64,000 bases of DNA from Bacteroidota bacterium (GCA_027487835.1 JAIYCU010000033.1:62001-126000); one strand, 5' to 3'; shown: positions 43,280 to 52,895, numbered from the stretch's first letter. Numbers and translations: made by a program. Notes: generated by a model not told the origin, from the sequence alone.

Positions 43280-43831
43280 TTATCCAATTTTTTCAAAAAC
43301 AAAAAGGTTGTTTAAGCCAAGCTGGAAGCTTGATTTATGTGTTAGTTTAAACAAAGGTTGACTAAAAATTTCGGGGGTATGCTTGGGTTCAAAACCATAA
43401 TGCTCTTCTAGGCTCATTCCATCAATGAGTTTAAGCTTAGTTAAGATTTCAAGTATATGGTCTACTTGGGGAGAAGGTACAGTAATGATTAATCTGCCGT
43501 TTTTATTCAAATATTGAAAGCAATTTTCTGCTAGGCTTTTTTGTTGATTAGTAGGAATGTGCTCTAGCACTGCTAGAAGTGTTATAGCATCAAAAGTTTC
43601 ATTTTTGGGACATGCTTCAGGGAAATATCCTGGGTACAGCGTATAATTTTCTTTAGAAATTATTTGGGTCAAAGTAGGGTCAACCCCTATGCCTTTTTTG
43701 ATAAATCCATTCCATGCTTCGAACATTACACCGTCAACAGAGCCTATGTCTAATACTGAATCATTTTTTCGAACAAATTGCTTTGCTTTTCTTATTCTCA
43801 CTTTTTGAAGATACCTATCAATTGCTTTCAT
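43280..43831 (-). CDS. Class I SAM-dependent methyltransferase
   Basis: A 183-residue single-domain methyltransferase. Motif I is ENDSVLDIGSVDGVMFEAW, with the following acidic residue in GIGVDPTLTQ; FDAITLLAVLEHIPTN is motif IV and NKNGRLIITVPSP motif VI, as in UbiE/COQ5-like enzymes. The acceptor is unknown. The TAA stop of the upstream GT2 gene directly abuts this ATG, and the GT39-TPR gene begins two bases after its stop. Given the neighbours, it may modify the sugar, the glycan or the lipid carrier made by the two glycosyltransferases; that is an inference. Confidence 0.85.
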   Translation of the reverse strand: MKAIDRYLQKVRIRKAKQFVRKNDSVLDIGSVDGVMFEAWNGFIKKGIGVDPTLTQIISKENYTLYPGYFPEACPKNETFDAITLLAVLEHIPTNQQKSLAENCFQYLNKNGRLIITVPSPQVDHILEILTKLKLIDGMSLEEHYGFEPKHTPEIFSQPLFKLTHKSSFQLGLNNLFVFEKIG

Positions 43832-45001
43832 TTATTTTTTATTCACTGTTAAAACGCTTAAAAAGAAGCTAGAAAATACAGTTTGTAGTCCAACAATTAT
43901 GGCCACTACACTTGGAATAACAATTCTAAGAATTTTAGAATATTCAAGTTGTCCAAAGTTTGATTCTTCCCATATATAAAGTGAAAAAAAGGTTCCACCT
44001 AGGCCAATAAGAAAAATGATAAGGCCTAAAATTAACCCACTTTCTAAAGAGATTAAATTAAAGGCTTTTGTTAAAGATTCCTTTTTAGGTAGAAACCCAG
44101 ATTCTACAGCATAGGCTCTAGTGAAGATGCCAAAACTCACTGCCTGATACCCTACAATTATAAATGCACCTGCGTAAAGCAAAGTATTGGTATCAAAATA
44201 GATTTGCTTAAATAAACCCATTGGGCCTGGGATAATTAACATCATTAACAAAAGGCCAATCAGCATAAGCGTAAGCCCAGGATATAAGAAAAGCCAACGG
44301 GGACTATAAATTAAAAGGAATCTTAGGTGGCGCCATCCATCTCTCCAGGTTCTTAAGTGGGGGGGTCTGCTACGACCATCTTTGCTTAGTATGGTAGGCA
44401 CCTCTGTAATTTTTAATTTGTTAATGGTTGATTTTACCACCATTTCTGAGGCAAACTCCATACCTGTTGTTTTAAGGTCGAGTCTTTCTACAATGTCCTT
44501 TTTAAAGCCCCTTAATCCGCAGTGAAAATCTTTCACTGGGCAATTGAAAAACAACCTTCCGACAAATGAGAGTACAGGATTGCCAAGGTATCTATGTAAA
44601 AAGGGCATTGCGCCAGGCTTAATGCCTCCTTTAAACCTATTTCCCATTACTAAATCGTATCCATTTCTAAGATCATTTATGAATAAATTTAGATTAGAAA
44701 AATCGTAGGAGTCATCACTGTCGCCCATGATTATGAAATTGCCATTGGCAGCCTCAATTGCGCCCATTAGAGCGGCACCATATCCTTTTTGAGGCACATC
44801 AATAACGCGGGCGCCAAGGTTTTTAGCAATATCTTGGGAGCCGTCGGTACTTCCATTATCACCAATTACAACTTCACCAAGCACATTATTTTCTTTTAAC
44901 CAAGAATTGGCTTTTTGAATACAAGTTGCAAGTGTTTCTGCCTCATTTAAGCAAGGCATCACGATACTTAATTCGATATTTGTTTGTTTATTAGGGCTCA
45001 T
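43832..45001 (-). CDS. Polyprenyl-phosphate glycosyltransferase, family 2
   Basis: A 389-residue membrane glycosyltransferase. The N-terminal 240 residues form the GT2 domain: LSIVMPCLNEAETLATC, VVIGDNGSTDGSQDIA, and the catalytic IIMGDSDDSYDFSN with the DxDD-like cluster. The second half has four or five membrane helices with positive loops. This layout matches dolichol-phosphate mannosyltransferase and undecaprenyl-phosphate sugar transferases (ArnC type), which supply sugars to GT39 enzymes like the one two genes downstream. A TATTTTCG element lies 10 bases upstream of the start. It follows hflX on the same strand. Confidence 0.9.
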   Translation of the reverse strand: MSPNKQTNIELSIVMPCLNEAETLATCIQKANSWLKENNVLGEVVIGDNGSTDGSQDIAKNLGARVIDVPQKGYGAALMGAIEAANGNFIIMGDSDDSYDFSNLNLFINDLRNGYDLVMGNRFKGGIKPGAMPFLHRYLGNPVLSFVGRLFFNCPVKDFHCGLRGFKKDIVERLDLKTTGMEFASEMVVKSTINKLKITEVPTILSKDGRSRPPHLRTWRDGWRHLRFLLIYSPRWLFLYPGLTLMLIGLLLMMLIIPGPMGLFKQIYFDTNTLLYAGAFIIVGYQAVSFGIFTRAYAVESGFLPKKESLTKAFNLISLESGLILGLIIFLIGLGGTFFSLYIWEESNFGQLEYSKILRIVIPSVVAIIVGLQTVFSSFFLSVLTVNKK

Positions 45002-45046
45002 GAGATGATGCGAAAATAAGGAAACTGAATCTATCTTCTAAATGCC

Positions 45047-46219
45047 TTATTTTCTGTTTTTTTCAAAATTGTCTATTAAATCTGCCAAGGTAATTCGCAA
45101 GGCTTCTAAATTGGTTTTATTTGCGGCGCTTACAAAAAGGGTAGGATGGCTGCTTTTTGCCATCCAGGTATTCTTTAATAAATCCAGGTATTCTTCTGGA
45201 CTAAGTTCGTTTTCATCATCGATATAAAAGGGTTTTGTTAGCTTATCTATTTTATTAAAAACTAAAATTACCTTTTTATCGGCAGCACCAATCTCAGTAA
45301 GTGTTTGATTCACTACATTTATTTGGTCTTCAAAATTAGGATGGCTAATATCAACCACATGTAAAAGAATATCCGCCTCTCTAATTTCATCAAGGGTTGA
45401 TTTAAAGCACTCGATAAGTTGATGAGGTAATTTTCTAATAAAACCAACGGTATCACTTAAAAGAAAAGTTTTGCCAGGCCAATCTACTTTTCTTACAGTT
45501 GAATCTAGAGTGGCGAATAATTTGTTTTCTGCAAATACATTCGATTTTGATATTACGTTCATCATGGTTGATTTCCCAACATTGGTGTATCCAACCAATG
45601 AAACCCTTACCTTAGCATCTCTATTCCTGCGCTGTGTTTCGGCTTGCTTATCAATCACAGAAAGACGCTCCTTTAATTTTGTAATTTTGTTTCGCAGGGC
45701 TCTTCTATCCGTTTCAATTTCTGTTTCACCAGGTCCTTTCATACCAATTCCGCCCTTTTGTTTGCTTAAATGAGTCCACATTCTGGTTAATCTAGGTAAC
45801 AAATACTGCGCTTGTGCAAGTTCTACTTGAAACCTGGCCTGTGCAGTGCGCGCTCGTGAAGCGAAAATGTCAAGTATTAAATTGCTCCTGTCAAGAATCT
45901 TGCATTTAATTTCTTGTTCTAAATTTCTTAATTGTGAAGGACTAAGTTCGTCGTCAAAAATTACGATATCAATTTCGTTGGCTAATACATATTCTGTTAT
46001 TTCATGCAATTTCCCTTCTCCGATAAATGTTCTAGGATTGGGTAAACTTAATCTTTGCAGAAATCGTTTTTTCACTGAAGCACCGGCAGTTAGTGCCAGA
46101 AACTCAAGTTCATCTAAGTATTCATCTGCCTGCTCAGGACGGATATTTTGGGTGATAACACCTACCATTACCGCTGTTTCGGCTTTTTTTTGTGTTTCAA
46201 AAAGTTGTTTTTTTGTCAT
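45047..46219 (-). CDS. hflX: Ribosome-associated GTPase HflX
   Basis: A 390-residue GTPase that splits or rescues stalled 50S subunits, especially under heat stress. The N-terminal HflX domain has VITQNIRPEQADEYLDELEFLA and the central RLTRMWTHLSKQKGGIGMKG signature, followed by GPGETEIETDRR. The G domain starts with the P-loop GYTNVGKSTMMNVIS, then SDTVGFIRKLPHQLIECFKS (G3 and the conserved family motif) and the G4 NKID. Length is slightly short of the E. coli protein. It is divergent from the secreted protein gene at 46270, with a promoter in the intergenic region. Confidence 0.96.
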   Translation of the reverse strand: MTKKQLFETQKKAETAVMVGVITQNIRPEQADEYLDELEFLALTAGASVKKRFLQRLSLPNPRTFIGEGKLHEITEYVLANEIDIVIFDDELSPSQLRNLEQEIKCKILDRSNLILDIFASRARTAQARFQVELAQAQYLLPRLTRMWTHLSKQKGGIGMKGPGETEIETDRRALRNKITKLKERLSVIDKQAETQRRNRDAKVRVSLVGYTNVGKSTMMNVISKSNVFAENKLFATLDSTVRKVDWPGKTFLLSDTVGFIRKLPHQLIECFKSTLDEIREADILLHVVDISHPNFEDQINVVNQTLTEIGAADKKVILVFNKIDKLTKPFYIDDENELSPEEYLDLLKNTWMAKSSHPTLFVSAANKTNLEALRITLADLIDNFEKNRK

Positions 46220-46231
46220 AAGAAATTCAAG

Positions 46232-46259
46232 CGAAAATAGTTGATATATGGTATCTTCG
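46232..46259. promoter_or_regulatory. Divergent -7 elements between hflX and the 46270 gene
   Basis: On the minus strand TATTTTCG (46239-46232) lies 12 bases before hflX; on the plus strand TATCTTCG (46252-46259) lies 10 bases before the ATG at 46270. Both differ from TAnnTTTG in one base. The two transcripts would start only about 50 bases apart. Confidence 0.45.
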
Positions 46260-46269
46260 CCTATTATTT

Positions 46270-47766
46270 ATGTTAAATCCTAATATTAGTTTTTTTAAGT
46301 GGTGGTTGAACCTAAATTTCTTAGCAATTGCTTTGATTTTTAGTGATTTTTTGGGCGCTCAATCGATTGAATGGGGAAATCCCCAAAAGATTAAAACTAA
46401 GAATTTGTTTACTCAAATTATTGGAGAAACACCTTCAGGTTTGTTTGTCTTGCGCTGCAAAAACAGTGATTTTAGCTCAGAACTAATAATCGAAAAGTAT
46501 AAGAATAACCTTACCCAAGATTTAAGTATTTCATTGCCCCTAAGTGTAAATGGTTTAGTAGAGCGGGTGCTCTTAATAAATAATGAACTTTATGTTTACA
46601 TCAGCGCAAAAAATATTAATTCAAATACCATCGATATTTTGGCGCAAAAAATGGATGAAAATCTGAAGATAGTAGGTACACCTGTGGTGGTATGTAGTTT
46701 TCCTACAGCAACTTATTTAGAAAAGCGAAAGATTCAGATTAAATCTAATGCAGCTAAAACCATGGTTGGGATAATGTTTTTAACTAGGGCAATAGATGGT
46801 GAAGGAAGTAAATTAAATGTGTATGGATATCAGGGGGCTACCCAACAGATTTTTGGTAGACAGTTTTCTATTGAGAGTGCCAATAAAAACATCTTTATTA
46901 CAGCTTTTGATTTAGATAATGAGGGGAATGCTTTTGTATTAATAGATTTTCCAAAAACAGAAGAAAAGGGTGGTTTAGACACAAGGGCTTTTTATTTATA
47001 TTCCTATTACCCTGATGCTGATAAAATGTTTGCTTATGAATTAGGAAATGCTGAGATGTTTATTGAAGAATTAGCGATGACAATCAATAATTTTAATAAA
47101 ACAATTTCTGTTTTTGGGTTCTATTCCGCAGCCGAAGGCAAAGATGTAAATGGGTATTTTTACCAACGATACAGCACAAATACCAAGGAAACGTTATTGC
47201 GTTATCAATCTTTGGTTCAACCCGAAATAATAGAAAAATTATTATCAATGAAGGCTGATAAGTACGCACAAGGACTCAATAATTTTTATATACGTAAGCT
47301 TATTCCAAGATCTGATGGTGGCATTTTAGTAGCCGCTGAAAAGTATACTAGAACAGAGCAACGCTATAATTATTACCTCAATAATATGCCAATGGAAGGG
47401 GTTAGAATCATTTATAATTATGATGACGTAGCCATTTTATCTATTAATGCAGACGGATCAATTCATTTTACAGATGTGGTGCGTAAAAAACAAAGTGCTG
47501 TTGGAGAAATTGGCAATGCTGGCATTACAATTATTCCAACCCAAGATTTTGTTCACGTGTTATACAATAGTGAGTTGGATAAGGATGGGAATGTAATGTT
47601 ACATTCTGTAAATTATCAAGGGAGAGTAGAAGAAAAGATTCTTATTAAAAATACAAATTTTAACATCTCTTTAGTGCCTTATGAATTTAGGCAAGTGTCT
47701 GCCAGTTCGCTTGTTGCTGCCACAATTCGTGATAAATTATTTACTTTAGTACGCATCAAATTTTAA
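46270..47766 (+). CDS. Secreted protein of unknown function
   Basis: A 498-residue protein with a signal peptide (about residues 1-30, ending in FLGAQS). The mature part consists of repeating beta-hairpin-like segments with patterns such as LFVLRCKNSDFSSELIIEKY, GNAFVLIDFPKTEEKGGLD and GGILVAAEKYTRTEQRYNYY, which suggests a beta-propeller. I do not recognise a family and see no T9SS sorting domain at the end. It starts a plus-strand group with DUF6427 and YdcF-like genes, with only three bases before the next gene, so it may be part of the same envelope function. Confidence 0.7.
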   Translation: MLNPNISFFKWWLNLNFLAIALIFSDFLGAQSIEWGNPQKIKTKNLFTQIIGETPSGLFVLRCKNSDFSSELIIEKYKNNLTQDLSISLPLSVNGLVERVLLINNELYVYISAKNINSNTIDILAQKMDENLKIVGTPVVVCSFPTATYLEKRKIQIKSNAAKTMVGIMFLTRAIDGEGSKLNVYGYQGATQQIFGRQFSIESANKNIFITAFDLDNEGNAFVLIDFPKTEEKGGLDTRAFYLYSYYPDADKMFAYELGNAEMFIEELAMTINNFNKTISVFGFYSAAEGKDVNGYFYQRYSTNTKETLLRYQSLVQPEIIEKLLSMKADKYAQGLNNFYIRKLIPRSDGGILVAAEKYTRTEQRYNYYLNNMPMEGVRIIYNYDDVAILSINADGSIHFTDVVRKKQSAVGEIGNAGITIIPTQDFVHVLYNSELDKDGNVMLHSVNYQGRVEEKILIKNTNFNISLVPYEFRQVSASSLVAATIRDKLFTLVRIKF

Positions 47767-47769
47767 CTC

Positions 47770-48759
47770 GTGCTCAATCTTTTTAGATCAAATAGTTTAA
47801 GTGCAGTTATTGCATTTTTGGCAGTAGCAATTTTGGCTAGACTTTCTGGCTTCATTGTTGCGTTTCCTTTGTACTTACAATCTCCAACGCCAGTTGCGCA
47901 ATACCTGTTGGATTGGATGCATCATTATGCACCTATGGGATGGCAAAGTGCTTTAATAGCCGCATTTTTACTAGTGTTACAAGGGTTCTTTATAAATTTT
48001 ATATCCAATTCTCAACAGGTTTTATTCAAGGAAAGCGTTTTACCAGGTTTGTTTTTTGTACTTATTAATAGTATTTATTTACCACAACAATTGCTTAGTC
48101 CGCAGCTTATTGCAAATACCTTTATAATATTGATGGTTTATCGACTATGTTTTTTATATGAATCTGATAACCCCTTATTCCCCGTATTAGATGCAGGGAT
48201 TTTGTTAGGCTTAGGATTGTTATTTGATCCAGATTTGATTTTGTACTTGCCCTTTATTTTGCTGAGTATAATTTACATGTCTAAGTTTAATCTTAGGTAT
48301 CTCATGGTTGCCATTTTGGCCATTTGCGTACCCATTTACTTTTTAGCCGCTTTTTTATTTATAAATGGGAGTTTATCAGACCTATTAGATACTTTTTATT
48401 ATACAATAGATAAAACATACTTTAAACCCCTTGGTATTACTTGGATTAAGGGTTTAGTTTGGTATGTTATTTTACCTATTCTTGTTTTTTCTGCGCTTCA
48501 AATTCAGGCTAATTTTTTTAGGAATAAGGTAAAAACTAGACGTCTACAGTTAATGATATTAATTATGGTTCCTTTTGGTTTTTTTTCATTATTGGCAGGA
48601 GATTACGGCTTTGAACTAGCCTTACCTTACTTGGCTATTCCTCTAAGTATTTTATTGGCAAATTATTATGTTAGAACCTCCTGGAAATGGCTTAAAGAAG
48701 GCTCCTTTATATTAATTTTGATGGCGATTATCTATTACCAATATTTTATGCCAAATTAA
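47770..48759 (+). CDS. DUF6427 family integral membrane protein
   Basis: A 329-residue polytopic protein with about nine helices that resembles the DUF6427 family of Bacteroidota. Helices are separated by short polar loops, for example LYLQSPTPVAQYLLDWMHHYAP and VLIGILLGLGLLFDPDLILY-type patterns. No enzymatic motif is evident. The start is a GTG three bases after the preceding gene, and the next ATG begins after one base, so the three genes form a compact operon. Confidence 0.75.
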   Translation: MLNLFRSNSLSAVIAFLAVAILARLSGFIVAFPLYLQSPTPVAQYLLDWMHHYAPMGWQSALIAAFLLVLQGFFINFISNSQQVLFKESVLPGLFFVLINSIYLPQQLLSPQLIANTFIILMVYRLCFLYESDNPLFPVLDAGILLGLGLLFDPDLILYLPFILLSIIYMSKFNLRYLMVAILAICVPIYFLAAFLFINGSLSDLLDTFYYTIDKTYFKPLGITWIKGLVWYVILPILVFSALQIQANFFRNKVKTRRLQLMILIMVPFGFFSLLAGDYGFELALPYLAIPLSILLANYYVRTSWKWLKEGSFILILMAIIYYQYFMPN

Positions 48760-48760
48760 T

Positions 48761-49525
48761 ATGTTTTATTTTTTATCTAAGGTATTGTATGCCTTAATTG
48801 CTCCTTTGTCTTTGGTAATTATTTTCTTTATTCTTTTCTTTATTACCAAGGTGAAAAGAAATCTTTATTATGGATTCGGGCTATTAGTGTTTTTTTCAAA
48901 TCCATGGTTGGCTCAAACTGTAATAAAATGGTTTGAGGTGCCTCCAATTAACATTCCAAGTTCTGCGAAATATGAGGCTATAATTATTCCTAGTGGATTT
49001 GTTTCTAACTTTACGCTAGATGGGATTGTTAGGGCTAATTTTAATGATGGAAACGATAGAATGATGCAAGCAATAGATTTGTTTCACAAAGGAGTAGCCA
49101 AGAAAATAATTTATACGGGAGGGGCCGATACTGTATTTGGTGGATTTATTCCTGAGGCCGAACTAGGACGTGCGTTTATGATGAAATGTGGAATACCTGA
49201 TTCTTGCATTATCATCGAAACACTTTCCATGAATACATACCAAAATGCAGCTTATACCGCACAAAAATTGTCTAAAATTGACCCTGCTTGGAATCAAAAG
49301 AAATACATACTTGTGACCGCAGGCTTCCATATGCGTAGGGCTTTAAAGTGTTTTGAAAAGCAAGAATTTAAGGTAACTGCTTATAGTGCAGATTTGAAAA
49401 GTATTAGAAGTCGGAATTCTATTTTAAATACCGTTGTGCCAAGTTATGGAGGCTTCCAAATTTGGACCTTCCTAATAAAAGAATGGATAGGTTTGGCGGT
49501 ATATAAGTTTAAAGGATATATTTAG
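48761..49525 (+). CDS. YdcF/ElyC (DUF218) family membrane protein
   Basis: A 254-residue protein with two N-terminal membrane helices and a periplasmic DUF218 domain starting near residue 70. Family marks are AIIIPSGFVSN, AIDLFHKGVAKKIIYTGGA, IIIETLSMNTYQNAAYTAQKL and ILVTAGFHMRRALKCFEKQ, with the final segment reaching GGFQIWTFLIKEWIGL. In E. coli ElyC affects peptidoglycan synthesis and the undecaprenyl carrier, but its reaction is not settled. It is the third gene of the operon that begins at 46270. Confidence 0.85.
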   Translation: MFYFLSKVLYALIAPLSLVIIFFILFFITKVKRNLYYGFGLLVFFSNPWLAQTVIKWFEVPPINIPSSAKYEAIIIPSGFVSNFTLDGIVRANFNDGNDRMMQAIDLFHKGVAKKIIYTGGADTVFGGFIPEAELGRAFMMKCGIPDSCIIIETLSMNTYQNAAYTAQKLSKIDPAWNQKKYILVTAGFHMRRALKCFEKQEFKVTAYSADLKSIRSRNSILNTVVPSYGGFQIWTFLIKEWIGLAVYKFKGYI

Positions 49526-49531
49526 TTTATT

Positions 49532-49544
49532 TGGGTTGAACCCA
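49532..49544 (+). repeat. Palindrome TGGGTTGAACCCA upstream of uvrA
   Basis: A perfect 6-bp inverted repeat with a single central base. It lies between the YdcF-like stop and the uvrA start at 49572. The sequence is related to, but not the same as, the TTGGTTCAAACCGAA motif. No LexA-like gene is in the window. Confidence 0.45.
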
Positions 49545-49571
49545 TTTTGAGTTTCTTTGTTATAAATAATA

Positions 49572-52439
49572 ATGGCTAAAAAAGACCAATCGGATAAGAC
49601 AGTTTTACCAGTGGTAGAAACTATTGAAATTATAGAAATTTTAGGGGCACGTGAGCACAATCTTAAGAACATTGATGTGAGCATTCCTCGAAATAAACTA
49701 GTTACCATTACAGGATTAAGCGGCAGTGGTAAATCTTCTTTGGCATTCGATACGCTATTTGCAGAAGGCCAAAGAAGATATATGGAAAGTTTTTCTGCCT
49801 ATGCTAGGCAGTTTATTGGCAATATGGAGCGTCCAGATGTCGATAAAATTAATGGCTTATCACCTGTGATTGCAATTGAGCAAAAAACAGTTAATAAAAA
49901 TCCACGCTCTACTGTAGGCACCATTACAGAAATTTATGATTTTTTGCGTCTTCTTTTTGCCAGAGCTGCTGATGCCTATAGCTATGAAAGCGGTGAAAAA
50001 ATGGTACGGTTTTCAGAGGATCAAATCATTAGCTCTATTGTTCAAAAGTTTGAAAACACAAAGGTTTCAATTCTTGCACCCCTCATTAAAGGAAGAAAAG
50101 GTCATTATAGGGAACTGTTTGAGCAAGTTAGAAAGCAAGGATATACTAAGGTTAGATTGGATGGAGTGGTAGTTGATATTGTCCCAAAAATGCAAGCCGA
50201 CCGCTATAAAATTCATGATATTGAATTATTAATAGATAGAATCGACACTACCAAAGGTGCCCGTTTTAGAATTGCAGAAAGTGTGAAAAGTGCTTTAAAA
50301 ATGGGCAAAGGAACCTTATTGGTCCTCGATAATGACAATAATGAAGTATTTCATTATAGTAAATTTTTGATGGACCCAAAGAGCGGGATTTCTTATGATG
50401 AGCCCCAGCCTAATAGTTTTTCTTTTAACTCTCCTTATGGAGCCTGCCCTGATTGTGATGGACTAGGTGTAAAAAGTATTATTGATGAAAAGGCCATTAT
50501 TCCTGACCCTAAATTAAGTATCAACAAAGGGGCATTAACACCACTTGGCGAAGCAAGAGATAATTGGACTTTCCTTCAATTACGTGAAATAGGGAAAAGA
50601 CATAAGTTTTCATTTGCTGACCCAATTGAAAAAATTAGTAAAGAGGCCTTAACCGTTATTTTATATGGCTCTGATGAGCCCATCGTAATCCCCTATCAAT
50701 ATAGCAGTGGGTATACGCAAAATTACAATGCTAATTGGGAAGGATTGGTGCCGCTAATTACACGCCATTACCACGAGAAAAGCTATGATGCTATTTATCG
50801 TTGGGCCGAGGAGTTTATGGAGCTACAGCCTTGTCCAGCTTGTAATGGTGCACGGCTAAAAAAAGAATCCCTATACTATAAAATAGGAGGCAAGAATATT
50901 GCGGAATTGGCCCAAATGGAAATCCATGCTTTAGGAGATTGGTTTGCAGATGTTGAAAAACGGATGGACGAAAAACAGCTGATTATTTCAGTTGAGATTT
51001 TGAAAGAAATACGAAGCAGAATCTCCTTTTTAAGAAATGTAGGAATTGATTATTTAACCCTTAATTCACCTTCCAAAACCTTGAGTGGTGGCGAGGCTCA
51101 ACGAATTAGGTTAGCAACTCAAATTGGCTCTCAACTTACCGGTGTGTTATACATTTTGGATGAACCTAGTATCGGGCTTCATCAAAGAGACAATGTGCGT
51201 TTAATTGACTCTTTAAAAGCGCTTAGAGATATTGGCAATAGTGTTATTGTGGTTGAACACGATAAAGACATGATGGAAGAAAGTGATTTTATATTGGACA
51301 TTGGATATGGTGCGGGTGTTCATGGCGGTCACATTGCTGCCCAGGGCACACTTAAAGATATTCTAGCTTCTAATTCAATTACCGCCCAATATCTTAATGG
51401 CGTTAGGCGGATAGAAATTCCTGCAGAAAGACGTAAAGGAAACGGCAAATCACTACAAATAAAGGGCGCTACTGGAAATAATTTAAAAGATGTAAGTGTT
51501 AATTTCCCATTGGGCAAATTGATTTGTGTAACTGGGGTAAGCGGCAGTGGCAAATCTTCGCTCATCAATGAAACGCTTTATCCAATTTTACGCCAGCACT
51601 TCTATAACTCTCACCAAAAACCTTTACCTTACAAAAGTTTAAAGGGTATCGAACACATTGATAAAGTTATTGAAATAGACCAAAGCCCAATTGGCAGAAC
51701 TCCTAGAAGTAATCCTGCAACCTATGTGGAGGTTTTTAGTGATATCAGAAACCTATTTGCTTCTTTGCCCGAGGCTAAAATTAGAGGCTATAAACCAGGC
51801 AGATTTTCTTTTAATGTGAAGGGCGGTAGATGTGAAACTTGCCAAGGCGCAGGCATGCGCGCTATAGAAATGAATTTCTTGCCAGATGTTTATGTTAAAT
51901 GTGAAACCTGCAATGGAAAGCGTTATAACCGTGAGACTTTAGAAGTTCGTTATAAGGGTAAAAGTATCAATGATGTGTTAGATATGCCAGTAGAAGAAGC
52001 AAAAAATTACTTTGAGCATACACCTCATATTCTCCGCAAAATAAGTGCTCTTGATGATGTTGGATTAGGGTATATCACCTTGGGTCAACAAAGCACCACA
52101 CTCAGTGGTGGAGAAGCCCAAAGGGTAAAGTTAGCTACTGAACTAAGTAAAAAAGATACGGGAAATACTTTTTATATTTTAGATGAACCTACCACCGGAC
52201 TCCATTTTGAAGATGTACGAGTGCTTTTAGAGGTGCTTCAAAAATTAACAGATAAAGGCAATACTGTGTTAGTTATTGAACACAATTTAGACATCATAAA
52301 AGTTGCTGACTACATTATAGATATTGGCCCTGAAGGTGGCAGACATGGAGGTGAGGTTGTGGCAGTTGGAACACCAGAAGAACTTGTTAAATCAACCCGA
52401 AGCCACACTGCAAAGTTCTTGATAAAAGAATTAGTTTAG
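49572..52439 (+). CDS. uvrA: Excinuclease ABC subunit A
   Basis: A 955-residue cytosolic protein that finds DNA lesions and loads UvrB in nucleotide excision repair. There are two ABC ATPase halves, each with a Walker A (ITGLSGSGKSSLAFDTL, VTGVSGSGKSSLINETL), signature (TLSGGEAQRIRLATQIGSQ, TLSGGEAQRVKLATELSKK) and Walker B (YILDEPSIGLHQRD, YILDEPTTGLHFED). Zinc-finger CxxC pairs are at ACPDCDGLG, PCPACNGAR and RCETCQGAG, KCETCNGKR. Length is standard. Its 3' end overlaps the convergent VOC gene by nine bases. The upstream palindrome may regulate it. Confidence 0.98.
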   Translation: MAKKDQSDKTVLPVVETIEIIEILGAREHNLKNIDVSIPRNKLVTITGLSGSGKSSLAFDTLFAEGQRRYMESFSAYARQFIGNMERPDVDKINGLSPVIAIEQKTVNKNPRSTVGTITEIYDFLRLLFARAADAYSYESGEKMVRFSEDQIISSIVQKFENTKVSILAPLIKGRKGHYRELFEQVRKQGYTKVRLDGVVVDIVPKMQADRYKIHDIELLIDRIDTTKGARFRIAESVKSALKMGKGTLLVLDNDNNEVFHYSKFLMDPKSGISYDEPQPNSFSFNSPYGACPDCDGLGVKSIIDEKAIIPDPKLSINKGALTPLGEARDNWTFLQLREIGKRHKFSFADPIEKISKEALTVILYGSDEPIVIPYQYSSGYTQNYNANWEGLVPLITRHYHEKSYDAIYRWAEEFMELQPCPACNGARLKKESLYYKIGGKNIAELAQMEIHALGDWFADVEKRMDEKQLIISVEILKEIRSRISFLRNVGIDYLTLNSPSKTLSGGEAQRIRLATQIGSQLTGVLYILDEPSIGLHQRDNVRLIDSLKALRDIGNSVIVVEHDKDMMEESDFILDIGYGAGVHGGHIAAQGTLKDILASNSITAQYLNGVRRIEIPAERRKGNGKSLQIKGATGNNLKDVSVNFPLGKLICVTGVSGSGKSSLINETLYPILRQHFYNSHQKPLPYKSLKGIEHIDKVIEIDQSPIGRTPRSNPATYVEVFSDIRNLFASLPEAKIRGYKPGRFSFNVKGGRCETCQGAGMRAIEMNFLPDVYVKCETCNGKRYNRETLEVRYKGKSINDVLDMPVEEAKNYFEHTPHILRKISALDDVGLGYITLGQQSTTLSGGEAQRVKLATELSKKDTGNTFYILDEPTTGLHFEDVRVLLEVLQKLTDKGNTVLVIEHNLDIIKVADYIIDIGPEGGRHGGEVVAVGTPEELVKSTRSHTAKFLIKELV

Positions 52440-52826
52440 ATCGCAAGTAAAGGCCCAATCAATGCCAAACTGATCAGTTAAAGTTCCATACCTTGCCCCC
52501 CAAAATGTATCTTGCAAATGCATGGTAATTTTGCCGCCCTTTGCTAGGTTTTTAAATACATCATCCATTATAAAAACCTCTACAAAACTTAAGTTCATCG
52601 TACTGTTCTTTACTGGGTTTAATTCAGGTTGATCCGAACCATTGATGCGGTTATTTTCGAATAATAATTCAGCATGCATTAATTTTTCTTCAAACCCATT
52701 AGGAACTTCTATTGGGGAGCCTTCATAACGATTTAGGGCAATGATTTCGCCTCCAAAGACTTGGGCATAAAATTGGAAGGCGGCCTCACATTGGCCATTA
52801 AAAACAAGATGTGGAGCAAGTATCAT
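52431..52826 (-). CDS. VOC family protein (PhnB/YjdN-like)
   Basis: A 131-residue protein with the tandem beta-alpha-beta-beta-beta fold of the vicinal oxygen chelate family. Segments: LVFNGQCEAAFQFYAQVFGGEI, LMHAELLFENNRINGSDQPE, FVEVFIMDDVFKNLAKGGKITM and WGARYGTLTDQFGIDWAF, the last two being typical of the PhnB/YjdN subgroup. These proteins have no established reaction; a metal site and small-molecule binding are likely. It overlaps the uvrA 3' end and lies in the opposite direction. Confidence 0.85.
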   Translation of the reverse strand: MILAPHLVFNGQCEAAFQFYAQVFGGEIIALNRYEGSPIEVPNGFEEKLMHAELLFENNRINGSDQPELNPVKNSTMNLSFVEVFIMDDVFKNLAKGGKITMHLQDTFWGARYGTLTDQFGIDWAFTCDLN

Positions 52827-52895
52827 AGTTTTGATTTAAGCTTCAAAACTGCAAAAAGATGGGAACTCTAAAAATGAGTTAAATCATACACTTAG

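Noticed and set aside
51329-51568. Minus-strand frame within uvrA
   Set aside because: Antisense to the second Walker A region of UvrA; no independent support.
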